Origin: Planctomycetaceae bacterium | Lineage (GTDB): Bacteria > Planctomycetota > Planctomycetia > Planctomycetales > Planctomycetaceae | Length of the DNA stretch: 46,777 nt | Direction of reading: 5' to 3' | Assembly: GCA_029259845.1 (NCBI GenBank) | Contig: JAJDEI010000111.1 | Location: 1-46,777, forward strand | Shown: positions 31,877-39,700 of the stretch, piece after piece | Position numbering within the stretch: the stretch's first letter is position 1 | Layout: every line of letters begins with the position of its first letter | Made by a program: the position numbers and the translations under genes | Notes under the pieces: model-generated | Database searches by the model: none | Seen by the model: the letters and a program-made list of their open reading frames with translations, nothing else | What the model was told of the DNA's origin: nothing

Positions 31877-32071
31877 CACCGCGGAGTCGCGGAGGACGTG
31901 CGGAGACGGATGTGAACCCAGCAGACCAAAAACGCTCATTTCAGAGTCGTATTCTCCCGAGTGACCAACATTCGGAAGTCACTCGACAATCCGAAAACGC
32001 CATCGGCCATTGGCGATGACATGCCGAAAAGCCCTCCGCGAAACCTCCGTGTGCTCTGCGACTCCGCGGTG
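31877..32071. repeat. MITE-like element with inverted ends (GCGGAG type)
   Basis: CACCGCGGAGTCGC (31877-31890) is perfectly complementary to GCGACTCCGCGGTG (32058-32071). The unit GCGGAG is repeated three times inward from the left end, and degenerate CTCCGC-like units run inward from the right. It has the same plan as 21651-21832 with another unit sequence. Confidence 0.6.
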
Positions 32072-32160
32072 AAAACGTCGTTGAACCTCCAGCGATGATT
32101 CGTCCCCAGAATCGTGCCGGCGAATGAAGGAGGCCGCTTCAGCCCTCCTCACTGACGCCG

Positions 32161-33105
32161 CTACCGCTCGCGCCACAACACGTTGTCCGGGATGTTCAGC
32201 TCGGCCTGACAGTCGGCGATCTCCGTGCGAAAGCGTTTCGCATCGAGAGGATACCCCTGGGTCGGTTTCAGATGGGGCAGGTGCGACCGCCAGAATCGGT
32301 TGAACGCGAGCATGGCCAGCTCGCGAAGGTACTTCGACACCAGAGACGCCACGGCGACCGGGAAGTGCGACTCCGCCTTCATCTGAAACCGGATCTCCGT
32401 CCGGCCCACCCGGTAAATGCTCCGCGCGCGGCCTTCCTCAACACGGAAGATCATCTCGCCGTCGAGCACGTCCGTCAGGAGTTCGTCATAACGGTTGCGC
32501 CCGCCATGTTTGTCGGCGATGACCAATGCCGGCCCGTCGTCGTTGGGGTTCCACATTGTCGCCAGCAACGACAGGCTGAGCGACGAAAGCGTGCGGCCTT
32601 TGCTGTCGTACAGCGTCGTCAGCCGGTTGAACTTTTCCGTCAGCACGACATCGCTGCTCACCTGAGGCGGACTGACGCCGTTCTGCTCCGCACATCGCGA
32701 GAGACGATCGGTTTGCCGGTCGACCTGTTCGCCGTCAACGGTGACCGGGAGCGGCACGTCCCTCATAAACCATGGCTCCTGGTCTCCGTCGTCCGGGTAC
32801 GACACGGCCAGTTGCCGCCACAGTGAATCGAACGAACTCACGTCGTACCCACTCCATCCCAGCAAGCAGAGGACGGTCGTCTCCAGTGCAGCGAGTCCCC
32901 GCGTGGGCGTAAACACCTGCTTCGAGTCGGCCACATGCAGCCGCCCATCGCCCGCCGCGGGCCGTTGGGCGACGGCGTCTCCCAGCAACTCCCACAAATC
33001 GCAAGCCTGCGGATCGCCCCGCATCTCCCATGCCGTCGCCGTAATCACCAGCGGGCCCAGATTCGGCCCGAATCCGGCTTCGTCCATTCCAATGAACAAG
33101 GGCAT
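32161..33105 (-). CDS. RNase HII-like protein
   Basis: This is a 314-residue protein. The start is set at 33105, giving MPLFIGMDEAGFGPNLGPLV; 18 upstream codons are repeat-derived. MDEAGFGPNLGPLVITA mirrors the RNase HII motif with its catalytic Asp-Glu pair. VADSK follows at the usual distance. A third acidic residue lies in VIADKHGGRNRY, and KAESHFPVAVASLVSKYLRE replaces the usual KGDxxxxxIAAASIxAK with Glu in place of the last Asp. The protein is longer than RNase HII (about 200) and may be a divergent paralogue acting on RNA-DNA hybrids or structured RNA. Function is inferred from fold only. Confidence 0.7.
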   Translation of the reverse strand: MPLFIGMDEAGFGPNLGPLVITATAWEMRGDPQACDLWELLGDAVAQRPAAGDGRLHVADSKQVFTPTRGLAALETTVLCLLGWSGYDVSSFDSLWRQLAVSYPDDGDQEPWFMRDVPLPVTVDGEQVDRQTDRLSRCAEQNGVSPPQVSSDVVLTEKFNRLTTLYDSKGRTLSSLSLSLLATMWNPNDDGPALVIADKHGGRNRYDELLTDVLDGEMIFRVEEGRARSIYRVGRTEIRFQMKAESHFPVAVASLVSKYLRELAMLAFNRFWRSHLPHLKPTQGYPLDAKRFRTEIADCQAELNIPDNVLWRER

Positions 33106-33209
33106 GCGGGTTGATGGTTGAAAGTTGAAAGTTGATGGCCCCAAGCCCTCGGGTCGCACCCCGTGGGCCGCGCCCGTGGGTTTTAGATCATCACTCTCCC
33201 CCCCTCAAC

Positions 33210-34661
33210 CTACTTGCCGATGCAGAAGCGGCTGAAGATGCGATCGAGGATGTCGTCGGTGTAGACCCGTCCGGCAATTTGCCCGATATGATCGAGGGCG
33301 TCGCGCAACTCGATCGCGACCAGTTCATCCCCCGCACGCTCAATCGAGGCAACTCTTGCCCGCTCCAAAGAGTCCGCTGCGCCGCGAAGACTGTCCCGGC
33401 ACCGGGCGGCGGTTGTCCCCAGAATACGACCGTCACCGGCGAAAGACTCGAAGCGAGATACCACCATCGCTTTCATCTCGTCGATTCCCGCTCCCGTCGC
33501 GGCACTCACCACAACGTCCGCTCGCTGTGAACGGCCGTCAGACAGGTCGGCCTTCGTCGTCAGATGCAGCACAGACTTTCCGCTGCCAGCGCATTCCTCT
33601 CGCAACCGGGCATCGATCGCGACGGCTTTGTTGCGCATGCCTTCGTCGCGGATGTCATTGCCGTTGACGTCTCCGTGACCAACCACATCGCCGCCAATGT
33701 CGGCGGGCGAGCACCAGAGAATCAGATCGGCACGTTGCCATTGGTCGTGCCTCAACTCGTCCGCTGCGCGCCCGATGCTCAGACGCGACTTGTCTGCGCC
33801 GGCCTTGTCCCAACCGGCCGTGTCAATCAGATCGATGCCGAGACCGCTCCATTCGACCGGGACGGAGAGATAGTCGCGGGTCGTTCCTGATGCGGCGGAG
33901 ACGATCGCCGCCTCGCCGCCGCAGAGGGCATTGAGCAACGTGCTTTTCCCCGCGTTGGGGAGTCCCGCCAGCACCACCTTGAGCCGGCCGCGCGACTGTA
34001 ACCGCGAGGTGGCTTGTTCCAGCAGTTCGTCCAGGAAACCCAATCCGCCGGTGATGCGACGGATGAGTTCCTCGCGAGCAATGAACTCGATGTCCTCCTC
34101 GACGAAGTCGAGCCCCGCTTCCAGGTCGGCCAGGTGCAGCAACAATTCTTCATGCAGCGCGGCGATGCGGTGAGACAGGCCGCCGCCCAGTTGGCCGAGG
34201 GCCAGACGGAGTTGCTGTTGATCGGTCGCGTCGATCACGCCGAGCACCGCTTCGGCCTGCATCAGATCGATCCGCCCGGCGAGAAACGCTCGCAGCGTGA
34301 ACTCGCCCCGCTGTGCCGGGCGGGCCCCGTGAGCAAACAACCGCTCCAGCAACGCCTCCAGCAACGGCCCCGAGCCGATGGTGTGCAATTCGGCCGTCGG
34401 CTGTCCCGTGTAGCTGCGACCGGTGGGCCAGAGGAACACGTCAACCGGCAGCGGACAATGCACGTCCGGAATCTCGACCGTCCCTGGATGACGCCACGGC
34501 AACCGGGCCGTCTCCCATCCGGAACGATCGTCCGGAACGAACACCAACGAAACAACACTCCTCGTCGACGGACCGCTCACGCGCACAATCCCCCGCACCG
34601 CCGGCCCTGGAGCCGAGGCGAGCGCCGCGATGGTATCGTCGAGAAGAGGTGGCGAGTCCAT
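33210..34661 (-). CDS. mnmE: tRNA modification GTPase MnmE
   Basis: This is a 483-residue protein. The N-terminal formyl-THF-binding domain (DDTIAALASAPGPAVRGIVR, LRAFLAGRIDLMQAEAVLGV) is followed by a helical domain, an embedded G domain and the C-terminal FCIGK with the catalytic Cys. G motifs: GLPNAGKSTLLN (G1), DTAG (G3) and TKAD (G4, in place of NKxD). With MnmG it installs the 5-carboxymethylaminomethyl group on wobble uridine of certain tRNAs. The helix after G3 contains an insertion (GGDVVGHGDVNGNDIRDEGM) that is not typical. All core motifs appear intact. Confidence 0.93.
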   Translation of the reverse strand: MDSPPLLDDTIAALASAPGPAVRGIVRVSGPSTRSVVSLVFVPDDRSGWETARLPWRHPGTVEIPDVHCPLPVDVFLWPTGRSYTGQPTAELHTIGSGPLLEALLERLFAHGARPAQRGEFTLRAFLAGRIDLMQAEAVLGVIDATDQQQLRLALGQLGGGLSHRIAALHEELLLHLADLEAGLDFVEEDIEFIAREELIRRITGGLGFLDELLEQATSRLQSRGRLKVVLAGLPNAGKSTLLNALCGGEAAIVSAASGTTRDYLSVPVEWSGLGIDLIDTAGWDKAGADKSRLSIGRAADELRHDQWQRADLILWCSPADIGGDVVGHGDVNGNDIRDEGMRNKAVAIDARLREECAGSGKSVLHLTTKADLSDGRSQRADVVVSAATGAGIDEMKAMVVSRFESFAGDGRILGTTAARCRDSLRGAADSLERARVASIERAGDELVAIELRDALDHIGQIAGRVYTDDILDRIFSRFCIGK

Positions 34662-34755
34662 GTGACGTTTCGGTGGTCCGTTTGCGGAAAGCGGATAGGT
34701 GGTGATTGGCCATTCTATCGCCGAATGGAGAATGGAAACGGATTGTTCTTCAAGG

Positions 34756-34834
34756 GAACCGCGAATGAACGCGAATCGGCGCGAATGAGAAAACGGCGAC
34801 CTGATTCGCGTGCATTGGCGTGCATTCGCGGTTC
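34756..34834. repeat. MITE-like element with inverted ends (GCGAAT type)
   Basis: GAACCGCGAATG (34756-34767) is complementary to CATTCGCGGTTC (34823-34834). GCGAAT is repeated three times at 10-base spacing from the left end, and ATTCGC/ATTGGC units mirror it on the right. It is the third and shortest element of this plan in the window and lies in the mnmE upstream region (34662-34889), which otherwise shows no gene. Confidence 0.6.
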
Positions 34835-34889
34835 AAAAACGGGGCAGACTGCACTGTGAGGAATACGAAGCGGTTTTGAAACCACTTCA

Positions 34890-34926
34890 CGAAAAAACCC
34901 CACCCGGGGGGTTAAACCGGGTGGGG
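34890..34926 (-). terminator. Rho-independent terminator of the pilin-like gene
   Basis: On the minus strand CCCCACCCGG (34926-34917) and its complement CCGGGTGGGG (34907-34898) form a 10-bp GC stem with a 9-base loop, followed by TTTTTTC. It lies 32 bases after the stop of the gene at 34959-35288 and is the clearest terminator in the window. Confidence 0.85.
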
Positions 34927-34958
34927 TCGGGGTTTGATCGGCGTGTGTCGTTCAGGCA

Positions 34959-35288
34959 TCAGTAGCCGTAGTTGCCTCGGCCTCCGCCTTCGCCGCGAAC
35001 CGGCGAGTTGCAGAAGATATCGAACTGCCCGTCGCAGAAGTCGGCGACGTCCCGGAACCGGCTGCCATGGACGCGGGCCTTATGGCCGACTGTCCCGTGA
35101 AGGTAGTAGCTTTGATTGATTTGTCCGACAGCGGAGCCGACGTCTTCGAGTTCTTCGTTAACACCGTTGGCCACTTCGGCCAAGCCGATAATCATGCCGA
35201 TCACGGTGATGGTTGCGACGAGAACCAGTTCAGCGGAAACGATGAAGCCGGCTTCGTCTTGGTGCAGGGCGGTCAGGATGCGGGTCAT
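34959..35288 (-). CDS. Pilin-like / Flp-type secreted protein
   Basis: This is a 109-residue protein. MTRILTALHQDEAGFIVSAE, then LVLVATITVIGMIIGLAEV, resembles the prepilin pattern: short hydrophilic leader, Gly before Phe, Glu near +5 or +6, and a 20-residue hydrophobic helix. The rest (NGVNEELEDVGSAVGQINQS) is helical, and a Gly-rich GEGGGRGNYGY end follows. It is monocistronic, with a terminator right after it and a possible sigma-54 site upstream. It is probably a minor pilin or surface-fibre subunit. Which secretion system handles it is not visible in this window. Confidence 0.7.
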   Translation of the reverse strand: MTRILTALHQDEAGFIVSAELVLVATITVIGMIIGLAEVANGVNEELEDVGSAVGQINQSYYLHGTVGHKARVHGSRFRDVADFCDGQFDIFCNSPVRGEGGGRGNYGY

Positions 35289-35364
35289 GGCGATTCTCCA
35301 CGAGGTTGGTGAGATTAGTCGCTTCTACCGGCATCACGTGTGGGTCTCTTGCTGAATGATTGTT

Positions 35365-35382
35365 AAGCAGGCTGGATGCCAA
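35365..35382 (-). promoter_or_regulatory. Sigma-54-like site upstream of the pilin-like gene
   Basis: On the minus strand, TTGGCATCCAGCCTGCTT has GG and GC exactly 12 bases apart, matching the -24/-12 pattern (TGGCAC-N5-TTGC) except for T for C at the sixth base of the -24 box and C for T at the first base of the -12 box. Transcription would begin near 35355, about 67 bases ahead of the start codon. Confidence 0.4.
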
Positions 35383-35654
35383 CTCGCCAAAGTTGCTTCA
35401 AGAATTTGACACGGCCTGCCATAGATCTCCGTAAGCCTTGGTCGCCACATGGGTTGCCGTTTTCAACGGCTGGGCCATTTTCTTGACGGCGGACGCGAGT
35501 CCGCCGCGACCCGATGTTGCCAGCACGCCACGGGTTCCGGGCGTTGCGACAGGCATGTGCTGCAACGGGCGTCAGCGAAGGGGCTTACGACTGACGATGC
35601 ACGTCCGCCACGCGCTGAGTTTCGGCAACATCGAGCAGGCGTCCCAGCCGGCGG

Positions 35655-35684
35655 GTGGCCCCAGCCGGCACGGCTGGGTGCCAC
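35655..35684. repeat. Imperfect palindrome (CCCAGCCG type)
   Basis: GTGGCCCCAGCCG (35655-35667) faces CGGCTGGGTGCCAC (35671-35684) with a 3-base loop and a single bulge. I have seen the same motif repeatedly in planctomycete intergenic DNA; copies elsewhere in this window were not found. Confidence 0.5.
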
Positions 35685-35864
35685 ACAGGCACAAGATGCC
35701 TCACACTCGGCTCACAACCCGTCTGAAGCGTCCGAACACGGAGTGTGAGACATCCTGTCGCTTCGCGACCCAACCGGTGCCGCTCAGCGACAGGCAGCCT
35801 GCCCTTAATCGAACGATTGACCCCGACCAAACGAGCTCACCAGAGGCTTCTCGTCGCGTTGCGA

Positions 35865-35885
35865 CACGGGTTGGGACAACCCGTG
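35865..35885. repeat. Small perfect palindrome (CACGGGTTG)
   Basis: CACGGGTTG (35865-35873) and CAACCCGTG (35877-35885) form a perfect 9-bp stem with a GGA loop. No T-run follows, so it is not a standard terminator. Confidence 0.5.
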
Positions 35886-36161
35886 CTACCCGCTATTATG
35901 ATGGTGGCTGGTCGCTGCGCAGCAATGCTGCTGCGATTCGGCTGATCGAAAGGAGGTGCAGCTTGCGCAAACTTTTGAGCACCCCGGCAACACCCCACTT
36001 GCGGGGATAACCACACTCCTGCCGGGGAGACACCGTGGGCAGGCACGGAAATGGAGGATAGCCGACAATTGGTCGGTGATGTGGTATCGCAGCAAGGCGA
36101 GGCACGAAGCCAGTGGCTCCTGCCAACCGCTGGCTTTTTCTGTCAGCGAGGGCAGACGGAT

Positions 36162-36593
36162 TCAGCGCGCTTCCGTCTCCCCGTGCAGCGTGAGTATCAG
36201 TTTGCGCGACCCTGCGCGATTGCGGTGTTCGCACAAATAGATCCCCTGCCACGTCCCTAGCACAAGCCGCCCGTCGCAGACCGGAACGGTCAGCGAACTG
36301 CCGGCGAGCGTTGCCTTCACATGAGCGGGCATGTCATCCGGTCCCTCCATCGTGTGGACATACGGGACATCCTCCGGGACGAGCCGGTTGAACGCGGTCT
36401 CCATGTCGGTCGGCACGTCGGGGTCGGCGTTCTCGTTGATCGTCAGCGAGGCCGACGTATGCAGAATGAACACGTGCAGCAATCCGATGCGAACCCGCTC
36501 CAGCTCGGGGAGTTTATCGACAATGTTGCGGGTGATCAGATGGAACCCGCGCGCATGCGCAGAGAGCGTAATCTGTCGCTGAAACCAAGCCAT
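36162..36593 (-). CDS. yjbQ: YjbQ family protein (UPF0047)
   Basis: This is a 143-residue protein of normal family length. Signatures: GFHLITRNIVDKLPELERVR, LLHVFILHTSASLTINENAD with PDVPTDME, then VPYVHTMEGPDDMPAHVKAT and the C-terminal GTWQGIYLCEHRNRAGSRKL. Members are reported to have weak thiamine-phosphate synthase activity, and the true role is not settled. The His in LHTSAS and in MPAHVK, the Asp of ADPDV and the final Cys-Glu-His fit the conserved putative active site. No thiamine genes are nearby. Confidence 0.9.
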   Translation of the reverse strand: MAWFQRQITLSAHARGFHLITRNIVDKLPELERVRIGLLHVFILHTSASLTINENADPDVPTDMETAFNRLVPEDVPYVHTMEGPDDMPAHVKATLAGSSLTVPVCDGRLVLGTWQGIYLCEHRNRAGSRKLILTLHGETEAR

Positions 36594-36770
36594 GCTTGTG
36601 TCCGCCTATCTTTGAAATCCGATCAACAAGGTTGTGCGATTCATCGGCCTCCGTCAAGCCGGCAATCATCGCATGCGGAAGAACTCGTTGTGACGCGACG
36701 TTGATTCCGCGTCACCGGCGCTGACAGTAGAATGCAGCTTGCCGACGCCTGAACAAAAAGGGAGACCGAG

Positions 36771-39700
36771 ATGCCACGCTGCGTTCATGCTTTGTTGCTG
36801 CTTGCTGTTTTCGCACTGCCGAATTCGCCGCTCTGTGCGGATGTGCCGTTGCAGTTCGGTTTCGGCAAGGCGGACATCACGCCGGCGAAACCGCTGCGCC
36901 TCTCCGGATATGGCAATCGCAGCGAGCCGTCAAAGGGAGTCGACGAGCGGCTGTCTGTGCGGGCGATGGCTCTGCGCGCAGGAGCCGAGGGACCGCTGCA
37001 CGTCATCGTTTCCGTCGACACCATCGGCGTCCCCGGCACGCTGACGAAGGCCATTCATCAACGCATCGCGCGACAGCACGGCATCCCGCGGTCGCAGTTC
37101 GTGCTCTGCTGCACGCATTCGCATACCGCTCCCCACATCACCGTCGGCCTGATGAACCTGTTTGCGACGCCGCTGACGGACGATCAGCGGCGCGACTCGG
37201 ACGAGTATGCCGCCGCACTCAGCGATCAGGCCGTCGCCGCCGTGGTTGCGGCGGTCGCCGATCTCCAGCCGGGACGGATGTTCGTCGGAGAAGGCGAAGC
37301 GACCTTCGCCGTCAACCGCCGCGTGCTCAAAGGGGGCATCTGGACCGGCTTCGGCATCAACCCTGACGGGCCGGTCGACCACACGCTGCCGATTCTTCGT
37401 ATCACCGATGCTGCGGGCGACGAGACGCGGGGGCTGTTGTTCAACTACGCCTGTCACTGCACCACGTTCGACAGCGACTACAACCGGGTCAACGGCGACT
37501 GGGCCGGATACGCCGCTAAGTCTCTCGAAGAGCGTTACCCGAAGGCGACCGCGCTGTGCACCATCGGCTGCGGGGCCGATGCCAACCCGGAGCGGGACCG
37601 CAGCCGGGCATTGGAAATCGCCAAGGCGCAGGGGGAACAGATTGCCGACGAGGTGGCCCGCGTGATCGGCGAGCCGATGACGGAGATCACCGCTGCTCCG
37701 CGGGCCTCCTTTGGTTTCGCCGGCTTGCCGATTGACCGTCCCTCCCGCGACGACCTCAAGGCGAGGCTCAACGACAACACGCCCCAGGTCCGCCGCCATG
37801 CCGAGACCATGCTTGACGTGTTGCAACGCATGGGGCGGCTGCCGGAGACCTACCCCATGCCGATCCAGGTGCTCCGCTTCGGCAATCAGCTCAGCATGGT
37901 GTTCATGGGCGGCGAGGTCTGTGTGGACTACGCGTTCCGCATCAAGAAAGAACTGGGAAAGGGGAATGCATCACAAGAAACGAGCGCCGGAGACGAAGAC
38001 AAGGGCGTCAACAAGGCGACGGACGCGACCGCCGCTCACGACGGCGGCACGGCGGATTACGTTTGGGTGACCGCCTACGCCAACGACGTGTTCGGGTATG
38101 TCGCCCCGGAACGGATGCGTGCGGAGGGGGGGTATGAGGTCGATTTCTCCATGATCTTTTACAACCAGCCGGGCCGCTGGTCGAGCGGCACCGAGGACCT
38201 CATTCTTCGCCGCGTGCACGAGATGTCTGAGAACACCGGCAAGCTCGGGCCGTTCTCTCCGGAAGACAGTCTCGGTCTGCTGACGGTGCCGGACGGGTTC
38301 ACCGTCGAACTTGTCGCCGCAGAGCCGTTGATCCGCGACCCGGTCAAGTTCGCACTCGGAGCCGACGGTTGCCTGTGGGTCGTCGAGATGGGCGACTATC
38401 CCAACGGCAATCCGGATGCCACCGACAGCCGCGGCAACAACCGAGCCGACGACCGTCCCGACAAGCAACTCTGGGACGGTCCGCCCGGCGGCCGCATCAA
38501 ACGGCTGACCGATACCGACGGCGACGGATCTTACGACGAAGCGGATACTTTTCTCGACGGGCTGACGTTTCCGACCGGCGTGTTCCCCTGGCGTGACGGC
38601 GTCGTTGTCGCCGCCGCACCGGAGATTTTCTTCGCCCGCGACACCGACGGCGACGGACGCGCCGACGAACGAAAGACGCTGTTCACAGGCCTGCACGAGG
38701 GCAACCCGCAGCACCGCGTAAGCGGATTCACTTACGGACTCGACGGATGGCTGTACTTGGCAGGCGCTTCTAGCAGCAAGACGATTGCCTCTGCCATCTC
38801 CGGAGACAAGATCCGCACGTCGGGTCGGGATCTGCGGATCGACCCGGACTCGGGACGTGCGGTGCCGGTCAGCGGCGTGAGCCAGTACGGGCGGGTCCGC
38901 GACAACTGGGGCAACTGGTTCGGCAACAACAACAGCCAACCGCTGTATCACTTTGCGATCGAAGACGGTTACCTGCGTCGCAATCCCTTCGTCCCCTCGC
39001 CGTCGCCGCGCGTGTTCCTCACAGAACCTGCCGCGACGCCACGCGTGTATCCGACGAGCCGCACGCTCGACCGCTTCAATGATCTGCTTACGCTCAACCG
39101 GTTCACGTCCGCGTGCAGTCCTCAAATTGTGCGGGATGGCGATCTTCCCGCCGATGTCAACGGGGCCGCGCTGGTTTGCGAGCCCGTGCACAATCTTGTG
39201 AGCCGCGTGATGCTGGAACCGACGGGGGTCACGTTTCACGGGCGGCGGCACAAGAGCGAGCAACAGTCCGAGTTCCTCAGTTCGCAGGACAACTGGTTTC
39301 GACCGGTCCACGTGGAGACAGGCCCGGACGGATCGATCTGGGTGTGCGACATGTATCGGCTGGTCATCGAGCATCCGCAGTGGATTCCCGAAGCCTGGCA
39401 GGCGAAACTCGACCTCTACGCTGGTCACAACAAAGGCCGCCTCTATCGAATTCGCCCTGCCGGCCAGCCGCCCGAAGCAGCCCCGAACCTTGCCGCCCTG
39501 TCGAGCCGCGAACTGGTCGCACAACTCTCCCGCAGAAACGGCTGGCGACGCGACACGGCCCAACGGCTGCTGACCGAACGGGCCGACGCTTCTGTCATCC
39601 CGGCGATCGAATCGTTGGCAGGCGAACACGCGGATCCCGAAGTTCGCGTGCAAGCGATGGCAACACTCAGCGGACTCGGCCGGTTCTCGACCGAAGTACT

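Larger units (their letters stand above)
31432..32160. other. Repeat-rich intergenic region
   Basis: This 729-base stretch holds no supported gene. It contains a long double palindrome (31705-31792, extended 31679-31831) and, directly after it, a second element with inverted ends (31877-32071). Open frames on both strands are by-products of these repeats. Confidence 0.6.
35289..36161. other. Long gene-free region with palindromic repeats
   Basis: These 873 bases hold no protein family I can recognise, although one frame (35438-36010) stays open. The GC-rich open frame carries several copies of palindromic motifs (35655-35684, 35865-35885), which is how such frames arise in planctomycete intergenic DNA. 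The first part contains upstream regulatory sites of the pilin-like gene. Confidence 0.55.

Noticed and set aside
35438..36010. 190-codon open frame in the repeat-rich region.
   Set aside because: Built largely from palindromic repeat sequence, no ribosome site, and Arg/Thr/Pro-rich composition without domains.
37971..39653. 560-codon minus-strand frame inside the ceramidase/dehydrogenase gene.
   Set aside because: Antisense shadow; composition is typical of reverse reading of GC-rich codons.
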